Source: Dendrolimus kikuchii (taxonomy: Eukaryota > Arthropoda > Insecta > Lepidoptera > Lasiocampidae). Taken from it: DNA of 64,000 nucleotides. The notes beneath the pieces are model-generated. The model was not told the DNA's origin and searched no databases. It worked only from the letters and a program-made list of their open reading frames with translations. Positions 50,009 to 62,258 of this stretch are shown here, piece after piece; within the stretch, counting starts at the first letter, position 1; each line of letters begins with the position of its first letter. A program made the translations under genes and the position numbers. The stretch lies in the NCBI GenBank assembly GCA_019925095.2, contig CM034395.1, positions 13,857,213 through 13,921,212 of the forward strand. The letters run 5' to 3'.

Positions 50009-50990
50009 AACATACGAGGGGCGTTCAATAAAACGTGAGAATGAGGTACTTACAAACGGAACTGCAATAAATTAAGACTGAGTTGTAAAATAGGAATATT
50101 AATTTTATTAAAAAAAGGAAATAATTTGATTACCTTTTTTTTTAAACAAAAACAAATTTGTAATGAAGTCTGTCGTAGCGTGTTGTCAAAAGTGGAAAAA
50201 ATTGTATTGCATGCTGGTTCAAAATTTTCACCACTGAACGCGTTAATCAAGACTTACAGGATACTTTAGTAGCAAATGTTCGACCGTATTCTACAGTTGC
50301 ACGTTGGTGTACCGAATTAAAACGTGGAAGAACATCCACCAAAGAGACCCTCGCTTGGGCTGCCCCATAACGGCAGTGACCGAAGAAATGGTCAAAAAGT
50401 CGAAAACGTTATTTTAACACACCGTCGTGTCACAATACGTTTTATAGCCGAAGAAACAAAGATTTGGTCTTGCGGTGTGCTTAGCATTTTACACGAATGT
50501 TTGGCGATGAAAAATGTAACAGCGCGCAAGGTCCGCAGAATGCTTACCGATGCACAAAAACAAACCAAGCTGAAATTTTTTCGAACTTTAGAACTTTTTC
50601 AACTAGATCCTGATCAACTTTTTTCTCCAATTATAACTACGGACAAAACATGGTTTCACCATTACGATCTAGAAAATTACAGTTTATGAATTGGAAAAGA
50701 CCATCGTCTCCAACCAGTAAGAAAAAGTCTAGTCGTTCCACCGGAAAGATCATAAGCTCTCTTTTTTGGGATAGTAAAGGGGTGGTCATGATAGAATACC
50801 TCGACCATGGGACTATTGTTATGGGCTCTTTGTATGTATAATAAATAAAAAAGCTTTACCTAACAAAATTCGCGAGAAACGGCAAGGCAAACTAGTAAAA
50901 ATTGTTTTGTTCCACCAAAATAATGCCCCGGCTCAGAGGCCTTTTTTATTTGAGATATCCAATAATTTCGGGAAGCTCCATACATAACAT
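50009..50990 (+). mobile_element. mariner-type transposon, decayed and 3'-truncated
   Basis: Left end CGAGGGGCGTTCAATAAAAC matches the terminal repeat style of one group of mariner elements; no matching right end was found. The translation, across several frames, gives WCTELKRGRTSTK, HRRVTIRFIAEETK, TARKVRRMLTDAQKQ, IITTDKTWFHHYDLE (first catalytic Asp in TDKTW), SSLFWDSKGVVMIEYLDHGT, VLFHQNNAPAQ (second catalytic Asp changed to Asn). The third catalytic block is missing. Dead. Confidence 0.8.
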
Positions 50991-52599
50991 TGCTAAAGTC
51001 AAATATTGATTTAATTGATTGCCTTAATATTTTTTTAAAATGTTTTGTTACTTAAAAACACGTTTTATTAAAAAAACACCAGAAAGCGAGGGAGAAATGA
51101 ATTGTGTCGACATCTAATCATGCAGATTTTAGGAGATTTAAAGAATTAAATTTTTTTCTGCACTGTTGTATTTCCCGGAATTTTTCCAAGTGTTTGTTAG
51201 GTTATGAAAGTTGTTTTGATTTGAATTATAGGTAAAACTTTTTCTATTAGCATTGTTCCTTACTGTAAGACATACAAAGTGCAGGGTACATAATTCTAAT
51301 CATGGCGTAGTCTTCTAGAAAAAAAGACTATGAAGACATAATTTTACTGTTTGTATTATAATTATAATATTTGGGTTTTATGTATTTCAAATGTGACATG
51401 TATATTTATATATTATCGGTCTTATATGGCGTTTAAGTACGTCGCTATTTCTTATGTTACTGCTCTATCTGGGATAATGTTATTGTTACTGACCGTTTCG
51501 CCCACGTGCAGCCATGTGTTTGATGAGTAATTTGTGATGTGATATTGTTATTTATTGTGAATGACGGTAAATATTGATAGATAATTTTTTCGCTCAAATT
51601 TAGTTCACTCGTTTGTTCACAATTTAACTTTATAGAAAACCCTGTTATTAATCCTACATTTCAAGTATTTTTGGTTTCTTTGTATTATTGTAATATGCGC
51701 TGTTTGTTTTTTTTTTTCAATAAATAAATAACGTTATTCGTCAAAGACGTTATTTTTAACGCTATTAACAAGACGCATTTGGCCACAGTCAATAACTGTA
51801 ACATTATTCCGAATGGAAACCGAGCATTATAATAAATACATGTCATGGAACCTAGAGTTTTTTTGTTCTTGTTTGTAGGTACTTATATTTATTGCTTATG
51901 AGCCAATATTCAGATCTCATTGTGTGTAAGTTAAATGTTATTTTAATGTTTTAATTTGTAAGTGGGGGCACAAGAGAGTATATTGCATTGCACAAAATGT
52001 TTATGGAGAAAACATTAATTTTTGTAATGTTTGTCAGCTTAGATTACTTGAATACAATTACAATTAAACAATGGCTTTCTTAATTTATAACCATAGTAAT
52101 AGTATGGATATAGGATCTATAAGTCCAATTGATCTCAAATATGCCAGTATTTTTATGTTCTCTATGAATTATATCCTGCAAATGATCGCATTGCTTGTTA
52201 AGGTATTTAAAATATATTTATGAATGAAACATTATATTATTGTGATTTTTGGCTTAATAAAAGATTATATTATTAATTGATACTGTTGTCAAATAAATAC
52301 GAATTGATTATTAGTACATATTTAGATATATAGACACTAACATCTTACCCCGACCAAACTGCCGTTATTTAAATTGTCAATTTGTAAACAATTACATTTT
52401 ACATAATTTTATTGGATGTTTTCGGTGTATTAAAATGAAATTATGCTAAATCTCTGTTTTAATACATTTTCTGGACTACAGTTTGCACTTATTCCTTTAT
52501 ATCGTATTTTTTTTATTATGCTTTACGATAAACTAGCGTAGGTAAGTGCAAATATATCCAACATCTTATCCTATTATGGGAGCCGCATACATCCAGTCA
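50991..52599. other. No recognisable gene
   Basis: AT-rich sequence with no supported exon, RNA gene or repeat family. Confidence 0.4.
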
Positions 52600-53110
52600 T
52601 GACGGCGAATAACGGAGAACTGGTTAGCGCTTTTTTTATTCGACTTGACTTTTTGTTGTTTGTCCGAAGACCTTACAACTTTATCGGGGTTTTCCGGGGC
52701 GAGCGCCTTTAACGAAGCGCGGATTTACCTCGGCTGGACTGTTGCCATGAGAGGGGGATGAATGTAATAATGCCAACTAAAAACCAGAAAACAATGCACT
52801 AATTGAAAACGGGCGACTGGTGACATGAAGGGGAAGGATCCCGGCGGTTCGGGTTCGGCGGTTCGAGGCGGCCTACAAGGGTGTTATGACTGGGATAGAA
52901 GAAACGGTGAAAGAAACTTTCCAGTAACAAGCAACACACCTTGTTTATCCTGTGTCCTGTCATCCTAACCGCGGGCGGGTTGACCCGGGCCAGCCGTTTT
53001 GTAGTAACGTCGACCCTATCCCTGAGAACGTTACGCGGCCGTCGCACGAAAGCCTCTCGCCGAGGATTGTAATCGGACGCGGACACTAGCAGATTGGACA
53101 CCGCCGATTG
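52600..53110 (-). repeat. GC-rich block, probably transposon-derived
   Basis: This stretch is far richer in G+C than its flanks (CGGTTCGGGTTCGGCGGTTC-GAGG; ACCGCGGGCGGGTTGACCC). A 100-codon minus-strand frame (52799-53101) is rich in Arg and Pro and resembles no protein. GAAACGGTGAAAGAAACTTT and AACAAGCAACACACC resemble tracts I know from dispersed lepidopteran repeats. A promoter or CpG-like region is the alternative. Confidence 0.4.
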
Positions 53111-53976
53111 GACCGCTCACATTGAGCTACGTATTGTACTAGCTATACGACTTATTAATATTTGTACATAAGGTTACCGTTTCACTTAGAGTTCATGAGT
53201 TCACTTCAGTTCTCATCAGCACTCGACATTGAATACTACTCTGCCATCTGAAATATTATTTTAATTAACCTCCATCTCTCGCTGTTACACTATATTTTTA
53301 TTGTATAAATAGAAATGTGATCATTTTTATACAGTAATAAGTGTTAGACCATATTTATGTACAAAAAATGTTTTTGAGTTTGACAAGAAATGTGTGTCAG
53401 CATATTGTATTATTTTCAGAATATAAATTATATATTGAAGTAATCTTATAGTTATGATATTTCTTACTTTCGTCATTATTGTCGTGTTGCGCAAACCGAT
53501 ATTGAGGTGCCACTAGTAAAATTGATATCTCAATCAAAGCTCTAAACTTGCATGCTTTTAAATAGTACTTTTATTGTGGGTGGATATTAACTCGAGCATC
53601 GTATTATTATAGAATTTTGGCCTAATATAAGTGTTTTTATATTAATTTATCATGTAAAAACGTTATAATATGTCGAACTAAAATAATCCGTCGATAGGTG
53701 ACAAATATTCGAAAGGGTAAATGAGTGTTTATAGTTGTTACCTTCTCCCTGGCTTTGGCATGAACAAATTTTTTATGAAATACGGTAAGTATGAAGGAAT
53801 TTTCAATAACGCGGGTGCGTGTAGTAAGCTTTTAAATATGAGGATATGATCAGTGCGATACGGGACTGACATTTATTCGAGCGGAGCCTTTTGGAGAACT
53901 TTAGTGTAGCGAAATACCTGCGGAACGTACCGCGCCGCGACAAGTTGGCGACTGAAGGATCGGCGCTAATCTTATT
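53111..53976. other. No recognisable gene
   Basis: AT-rich, with a GC-richer end at 53875-53960. No exon supported. Confidence 0.35.
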
Positions 53977-54292
53977 TTATCCGTGCAGGAACGGAGAAAG
54001 AATACAATTTCCTGCGGCCCGGCGGCCTGTCATAGGAGGCGACTAAACAATCCACAGCTAGGTGGTAGAGTATTTGCTCGACTGGATGGCGACCACCCCT
54101 GGTCTAGAGTATGCCGCCATAACAACCTTGTGTTGTGTTCCGGCATTAGTGACCAGGTTCCAGTCTCCTTTAAGAGAGCAGCAGCGCATTTGTAGCACCT
54201 TTGGTGTTGCAAAAGTCTATAGGCGATGGTAACCGCTTTCCACCAAGTGGGCCGTCTGCCTGTCTGTTGAATTCCAGCAATAAAAATAAAAA
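53977..54292 (+). repeat. SINE-like dispersed repeat, full-length copy
   Basis: The clearest member of the family also at 7394-7712 (minus) and 10317-10600: starts near TATCCGTGCAGGAACGGAG, contains GGCGGCCTGTCATAGGAGG, ACCACCCCTGGTCTAGAG, GTGACCAGGTTCCAGTCTCC, GGCGATGGTAACCGCTTTCC, and ends GAATTCCAGCAATAAAAAT followed by an A-rich tail. Confidence 0.75.
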
Positions 54293-56043
54293 AAACTGAA
54301 CTCTGCGTTATAGCCGCTGATGTGTCACGGGAGTAGGTAACTTAAAACATTGCGAACGTATTTAGCCGAACTTTCCGCGCGGTATGTTCCGCACGTGTGT
54401 CGTTACAGTTAGTAATATTTTTACTGTAAGCATCCCCATGATTACGTGCACATAAACTTTGACTTTATATCCTGCTACAACTCGTGCACATTTCGTAAAT
54501 AGTGCTCTTTAACTTAATTTTTATTTTTATTAAAAAGTTTAAACCACTGCTTTTTTTTGTTTTCTGTGTATATGCGAACGTTGTCCGCCCTACTACTGAC
54601 GCCCGTTTGATAGCGAAATTCCGATGATACGGTGGGGTTGTCGTATACACGCGCGCTTAGTGTGCTCTAGCTTACAGAAAAATAATGAAAGTAAATGCAT
54701 ATATTATTTTAGAAGGTTAATTACATTTACAGTTTGTTCCCACTTGTCGGGTGTCTGGTGCCATATTTTAATCGAGTCGGTTGTCAAAATCGATTAAATC
54801 TGGAGCCAATTGTCCACTATGCGAAGCGATGAGTGTATGACGGAAGAAGGGGGAGCGCGAAGAGGGTTGTTGGGCCCGGCTTCCGACATAATGTGAACAG
54901 CGTCATACTTACTCATAGGCGAACGAGATCCAACGCTATTTTTTACGGATGTAGAGGGATGTCAAAACATCCAATATTTCTTGTCGACACCGATAAAAAG
55001 CGGCGTCGGATAAGTGTGAACAGCTGCATAGAAAATATTCCGCCTCTAGAGCAGCCGATTTTCTGCCGGACCCGAGACCCGACAAGTGCCAACGGGCTCT
55101 TAATTACAACTGTTTTAAAGTAAAGATGCTTTAGGTATACATAACAAGCGAGGCCTAAAACGCACTCTAAATGAAGTCTACCTCTGGTTATTGATAGGTT
55201 TTGTAATTATTTTATCAATATTTGAAATGCGTTATAACCAAAGTAAAACTACCGAGTTCTTTGGCGGCGGATAGCTGTGTATAGAATCATTCAAGATACA
55301 AGCCTCAAGTTATGTTTCTTTACATCATAAACATATATCTAGTTATAGTATGTATCCCCATGGTATCGATGAGCAGTGCGTGAGTTCACCAAACTGCAAT
55401 CACCCAGCCCCTCCGAACGCACGTGATGTGTACGCCTGCAGTATTTCTACCCTAGGCTATGCAACTTTGTACCTAAACACTTCTACATAAAATTCATAAT
55501 CGAAAAAACGTTACTGGCAAGCCGCAGAAGAGGGTGATTATGTCTTCCCGTAGACTCTGTTGCAAGCACACAGCGTCCAATTTAGTCCTGCATTTAGGAG
55601 CACGTCGCTCGACCCCAGCGCGCAGACGTGGAAACTCAGAGTACGTCATGTAAGCACTAATCTTCCGCGTATTTCAACGAGCACAATGTAGATATCTAGT
55701 TATTGTTTTTCGACTGCATATTAAATGTTAATATCACTTAATCATGACTGTAAGGACTATCAAATTTAATGAATAAATAACAAATGATTGGTTTTGTATT
55801 AGAATTTTCAAGAAACTCAAACGAGATGTGAGCCATTAAAAACAGATACGTGAATTTCGCCCGCGACTAGCTTCATCCCATTTGCTAGTTTGTTTATACA
55901 TTGAAAGACAACAGATCGGTGCAGCTGGCTTCTGCGAGCTCCGTAATTCTTGGGAACGTGTGTTTTAAGATGCGGGTTATGAATGAAACTGTATTCTAGC
56001 TGGTGAGATTAAATCTAGTCGCCGTTGGCGCGTACAGACGGTC
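54293..56043 (+). promoter_or_regulatory. Repeat-poor, GC-richer region; possible upstream regulatory DNA
   Basis: It contains several mixed-composition patches (54830-55120, 55370-55450, 55520-55660) without recognisable repeats or credible protein frames. A 96-codon frame at 54833 has no known similarity. The position just before a candidate first exon suggests promoter or enhancer sequence, but this is inference. Confidence 0.25.
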
Positions 56044-56155
56044 AGTGAGAACTCCGCGTGGTTTCCAGTGCAGTGTTGACATTTTACACGATTTGTGTGA
56101 TGATTTCCTGAGAAACTTATACGAAAATTACAAAGCTACATTTTATTCGAATAAG
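56044..56155 (+). other. Candidate noncoding first exon
   Basis: TCAGT at 56042-56046 fits the arthropod initiator. It is followed by about 110 bases ending ATTCGAATAAG|GTAAGTT, a near-perfect donor at 56156. No ATG opens a convincing frame within it. If real, the first intron extends past the end of the window, since no downstream exon was recognised. There is no transcript evidence. Confidence 0.3.
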
Positions 56156-59100
56156 GTAAGTTAGAAGATATAGACATCTATTTAATTTTTATACTTTTTA
56201 AAATATATTATTTTTATTCAAGTTTACTAACTAGTTTGGTCTACTTTATTATACATAGTTTAATAAAATCAAATCACTACCCCAAGAAGCTGTATCATAA
56301 TTCACCACTGCTGTTATAGGCTGACAACGTTAATTAAGTTAAGATAACCTTGAATTATTTATAGTTTAAGTATTATTTATAGTAATTTACACTAAGAAGA
56401 TTTGTTTAGGTACTTGTATGTATTAAAAAACATTTTAGAGCCAAATACTAAAAACATAAGCCACATAACTTTGTCATTCTGCCCGTCTGTCTGTATGTAA
56501 CATACATTTTCGGAGACTTGGTAGTATAGATTATACTTCAAATAATTTATCTCTTGTAAACTTCTTTCTGTAAATGGTGTACTGAAATTACAAAAAAGAG
56601 GGTGACGCACATAAAATTGAAAGATAGTAAAATATGAGTTCAATAGTGAGATATACGCGTATAAAGTAAACAGAAACCCACCTACATTTTCAATTAAGTG
56701 TTATGATGAAAATATATGAATAAAAATGTGTACTTATTCTTATTAAAAACATTTTCGACGATTAGGTTGACAGCTGTTATAAACTAGAAAGGTCGAATAT
56801 TTTTTAAATGTGTAGATATTAATTTTAATTTAATAAAAATCAGGGTTCCGTAGCCAAAATAAATACATAATAAACATTAGTGGCCATTATGAAAACTTTC
56901 ATTGTGCGTGGTTCGATATGCATGTAGCTTTTTTTGATACAAGTACCTATCTAATCCCATTCTAAGAACGGAGTGTATCCCTAAAATAATTTACATCCAA
57001 GAATCTTAATACTCTTTATACCGTGTACGTATAATATTCACGTTGTCTTATCACCATTCCTAATTATGAGTATGAGTGTTGGAGCCAGGTTTTACGAGAC
57101 CCTTCTTATATATTATTATTATTCCGAGTTATGCATATATTACTACATAATCCCTTTAATTAGATGTGTTTTCTATGGACACGAGTGCATTTTAGGAGCT
57201 TTGTATCTAGCACAGATTAAAATAACGTATAATGCATAATGCTTGTTATTTGGCATTAATGTTTTCAGCATTTAACCTAGTAACCTTGATTTCTTAAAGT
57301 GGCCTATTACGTCTTCTATATGAACTCATATTCTCATGTTCTATTGCACTCAATTAATTTTAATTATTCCTAATAGTCTGTTAATTTCTGCCGAACATTT
57401 CAGTCCACACCAACATATATTTATTGAAACTGGAAAGCTCTTAAACGATTTTCGATTACGAATAATAATAGCTTTTTGAGTTGATTCATTGATTAATTAA
57501 AAGCACTTATATAGTACATTGTATATTATTAAATATATGCTACCCGGCGATGAAGAAAATTTGTTACGTTTATTGAATTCCGATTTGTCATGCGAAATAC
57601 TCATATACAATAGGCTAGTTACAGATTTGTACTAAGAGCTGCTTAAATAGGGTTCAGTAAGTTAAAGAGCAAATTATAAATAATTATAATAGTATTCAAT
57701 CTCAGTTACGATCAGATTGTCCTCGAAAAAGTCTAGGGTCCTTTTCCCTACTTTTTTTTATTTCTCGCAGTTTTTCATATTCTTTATCTATTGGTAGACT
57801 AGCCATATTTGAACCTCTTTTTATAAGGGCTGTAATAGGTAAAGTGCCGTGGGCCGCAACATAAAATTATTTAGGTGTTTTTTACTACTAGAGTACAGCA
57901 ACTAGGCGGGTCACCTGATGGAAATTGATTACTGTCGTCTATGGACATTTGCAATACTTACCAGAGATGTTATCAATGCAAGTCGCAGGTGCCAAGAGGG
58001 TCACTTACTAAAGCTCGGCGGGCCGCAAACTCAGTAGCATTTTTTGATTGGATTTATCTATTGACTTACAAATCATCTCTTACGGCGTCAAGCCATCACT
58101 TCTTAGGCCTATTCCTGTCACTGGTTTCTAATGGAGGCAGTATGGCTAGAGACTGTTCTACATGTAAATGAAACTTTAATTACAATTAAATTTAATTAAC
58201 TAATCAGCAATAAAACAATTAAAACGTTAACATATTTTCCAGCGATATAAAAATCTAAGAACACAACGGCTTATTTCAAATTTTTTCTCTTGCATCTCCT
58301 ACAATAAAAAATTAAGAAGATAATAGTACCGCTCCATATAGTTTTACAGTTGTATTTTAATATCGTTATTATTTATTATAATTAGTACAAGTTGTTTGGG
58401 TATACATCCAAAGTTAAATGTGCTCACTCTCCTGGGTTATTCTAACACAATCAATCTTACGCAAAACGGCGCCTAAACGTGCCAACTAGTACACATGCTG
58501 TAAATGCGGTGCGTGAACACAAGCTGAAACTTTCTGCGGAAAATTAATCACTCCAATATAAGTAATTGGTTGTTTCCAGAGTCATTGATCAATTTCGTTG
58601 TTGGTCGGTTAAACTGTTTAACAGAATTATACTTTGACGGCTTTGTTCATTACTTCATAGCTACAATATTTGTATTGCGAAAATAAACTAGTTTATACAC
58701 CATCTAATTAATATAATCAAATTAGCAAAACAGTCCTTTGCCAAGAAAATCCTAAAACTGATTTCTATACGGACTACGCGGCCGCCGCATAGTGCATATA
58801 GAAAACATTTTACATGTTTACAATTTTCTACCTAACTTCGGCTAGCCGTAAATTGCGTATTGGCACTTGGTTGCCTGGAACGTATCCCGCCGCTTGTTGT
58901 TTGCTACATAATTACCGGTCTTATATCCTGGAAGAAGAACACTAGGAATTACAGTAGATTTCTCTGTCTACGAATTACAGCCCCAGTTTGTGGTTAGATA
59001 GTTTACTTATTCGCTAGATGTCGCTACAATTGAATCTTCGTAATTGTAAGTAAATACCGTCTACCGTCTACAGACTTGTTGATTTTAATATTCTGTTTGA

Positions 59101-61680
59101 ATATAAAATTAACAGGATATATATTAACATTTCATTTTGACTAGTTTATTTTAAAAATAATAAAGTTAGTTTTCAACAATAAAGAGTTCAAAGTGAAGTG
59201 GTATTTATGTCATATTAAAATGTGAGAGAAGAATGACTTATAACGCCCACTAGATATATAGAAATTTGAGGCTTTTGAATTACATTTTTTATTTAGCGAT
59301 TGTTACTCCTAGTAGATATTTTTTCTATGCTCAAGAAAACCATGTTATAATTTTAAACTAATTTTAAATTTAATCACAAAAGAATGGTACGGATATATGA
59401 CTAATGTAATATAGTTTCCTATAAAGTCACAGTAAGTTCATGCTTTCAATATTATCAAAGAATGTGAGGTACTCTCATGTTCGCGTATGACGCAAATAAA
59501 TGTATACCTAAACAATATTTCAGAATGCTTCCCATCTTTCTCATCGATAAAAATAAATATTTACTTTAGTTAAATAGGATAAGGTTAAAACTTTTGACTA
59601 GCTACGTCTGTGTATACATACGTCTATCTGTGTACTATTTTTAATTATAAAATTACTCCAGTTTCGTGTAATAATATTGGGACGCGGAATGTGCAGCTGT
59701 CACATCGGTCATAATATACGACTTCGGGGGATAAAGTCGTTGGTCTAACTGCTGGTGCAGAAATTAATCGTGGACGCTTAGGAATGTAATTTGCAAAGTT
59801 TAAACTTATGATTACTTAATATTTTAATTAAAACTTGTTTTTTCTTAATAAATGAATTAAAACGCCTTTTGAGAGCTGAAAAATTAACGAATTTTGTGAC
59901 ATTTCAATCTATCTAGGGCTATGGTGATAAGTTTGTTTCTTTTTCTGCTAATATAGTACGTCCCGAGGTATAAAATATGAATCCTAAGAATAAGAATTAC
60001 TTCGTAACGAATGTAAATGTGAAAAGCTTAATACTGTATAACCAGATAACTCTACGTCTTACTCTTTACATATATTGTTTTTGTAGTAACTTAAATTTTT
60101 AGTTTATAATTAAAAAGTAAAAGTTAGTTTATTTACTTATTAAATACGAAGTAATTTAATAAATGATAAAAATATTTCGTCGGAAAATATCTTTTCAAAT
60201 GGAAATTTACTGAAAGATCACGATAAAACGGGGGCCCTTTGCCATAGCTTTACGATCTAGCAATGACGTTGGCAACTGTCCGGCCTTATCTATCGGTGAC
60301 CCAACCCTTTTCACTGCCACTCTCCAATGCGATATTATACCTACGTACTTACGTTGATACCCTCATCATTAACTCGTATGCTACGCAGGCAACAGCCGTA
60401 GTCGTTTGCCAATACTTCGCTTAGAATATAGCTCGAAATTTCAATTCAAGTTTAATAGTTTTTATTAAAAATAAATTCCAATGAAGATAATTTTATGAAG
60501 GTCATACATAAAAGTTATTTAAATCTAATTCCTATTCTATCTACCTACACTGCTTCGCAACGTATTATCGCTGTTTAAGAAGAAAAAGCTCAATATTTAA
60601 AAATATTAAATATGAAGTATGTCATACAATTTTACTTTTTGAAGAATTAATGGAGTCAATCTTCAATGAAGTCCAAATAAGAGTAGGATGCTAAAGAATC
60701 GAGTAATTCTCAATCAAATTAACGTTTCAGTAATAACAGCTGTGTATACATCGTCTCAAAACAACTTGTTAGCGTTTTTTTATTCATAGTATTATTTATG
60801 GGATTGTATGTTGCGTATTATGATTGAGCGCGTCACCTAATTTCGGGCAATTTAATTGCCCATAATAATTTTATGGTTTTCAGTTAGGTAGCCATGATGC
60901 AATTATGATATAATTAGAGGTGTTTTGTGTTTGTGTTATGTTAGTAAAATTACCTAATGTTGTTTATTTTCAATATTTTAAGGGTTCGATAACCAAATGG
61001 CGAAAACCCTTACGAGTTCGTCGTGCCCATTTGCCTGTTTAGTCGTCTTTGTATGTTGTACATAGCATTTAGCAGTTATAGCATGCAACAGAATGTAGGT
61101 TTTTGAAAATGTCAAAGTTGAACTTGAAAACTGCTTTAAAGGAAAATTGATTTTTAAATTGAAATCACTGAGAATTTTTGAGATATAGGATATTTTTGGT
61201 TACATTCTTTTTTTACAGTATAAACGAATGACAAAAAACAGTGGATGCTCGTTGCCGCTATAGAACCATTCACTATGTGTAAACGCCGTTTTTACAATTA
61301 TATTCCCGAAGAACAAGATATTTAGCAGCCTTGATGTACCATTTACAAAATAAAAGTCATTACTAAGTAAACCGTAAGAAGTAACAGAACTAAAAACAGT
61401 TGTTGTATGAAATATACGACGCTAGACGTATGATTGTGTTGTTCGTTAACCGGTTAAACTGTTTTATGTTTCGCTATAAATCCGTTGTCAGACTAGTCTT
61501 CGGTTATCGGCACCTAGCCGTTAACCCTCATCGCCATACTTCGCTCCCAAATGCAATTCTACGTTTATTATCGGGTTGTTTTTGGGGACGGAGTCCTTGC
61601 CTGAACCTCTGATTTATCACTAACTAATACCGCACCCGTTGCACTTGCTGTCGCCTTTTTACTCTGGTTACTATGTATTA
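56156..61680. other. Long repeat-poor AT-rich DNA, possibly intronic
   Basis: No exon or RNA gene recognised. At about 57895-57960 there is a degraded minus-strand tail of the GCAATAAAA family (GTCACCTGATGGAAATTG). Small GC-richer patches lie at 58770-58880 and 60220-60420. No protein frame is credible. Confidence 0.35.
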
Positions 61681-62258
61681 TCTGTAATATTATAAAATTC
61701 TAAACATGCCGTGTCTGTACATTGAAGCTATTAAAAAAACGAATATACTATAAAAACGATGGAGAACACGATGTATTTTTTTTTTTAGATTTCTTGTCTG
61801 TTTTTCTGTTTGTCGATTTATCTGTTTGTCGATTTATTTGTTTGTTCGGGATTCACGTAAAAACTACTGTGCCGATTTCGATGCGGCTTTCGCCGATCGA
61901 CAGCTAATTCTTGGACTTAAACTTTGCCCTACTTCTTATCCAGGGAACCCCGCGTAAATTTTTCTGGGAATGATTTAAAATGTCCAGATTAAAAAAAATC
62001 GAATTTCAATGTGATTTTTTTTTACTGATCGATAGCATATTTAATATAATAAAATGTGTGATATTTTTTATCCCGGGACACCCACAGGAATGTTCTTGGG
62101 AGCGGTTTATAGTTGTTCGGGTGCATGAAAATTTGCTTAGTCCGACACGGTTTTCATTAAAACAGCTAACATTTTTTTAAAATGCTACGGCACTTTGCGT
62201 CTCGGGAATTCCGCGGGAATGTCAATACAAGCGTAGACTAAGTCGCGGCATATTCTAG
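61681..62258 (+). mobile_element. Helitron family A, full-length copy
   Basis: Starts TCTGTAATATTATAAAATTC after A and ends GTCGCGGCATATTCTAG before T (A^T insertion). It is the longest copy of the family and contains every block seen at 33246 and 9610, including GATTCACGTAAAAACTACTG, GCCGATTTCGATGCGGC and TTTTATCCCGGGACACCC. Non-coding. Confidence 0.88.

Noticed and set aside
54833..55123. A 96-codon gene in the GC-richer region
   Set aside because: No recognisable domain, no good exon borders and no repeated or conserved motif; could be chance in a GC-richer tract.
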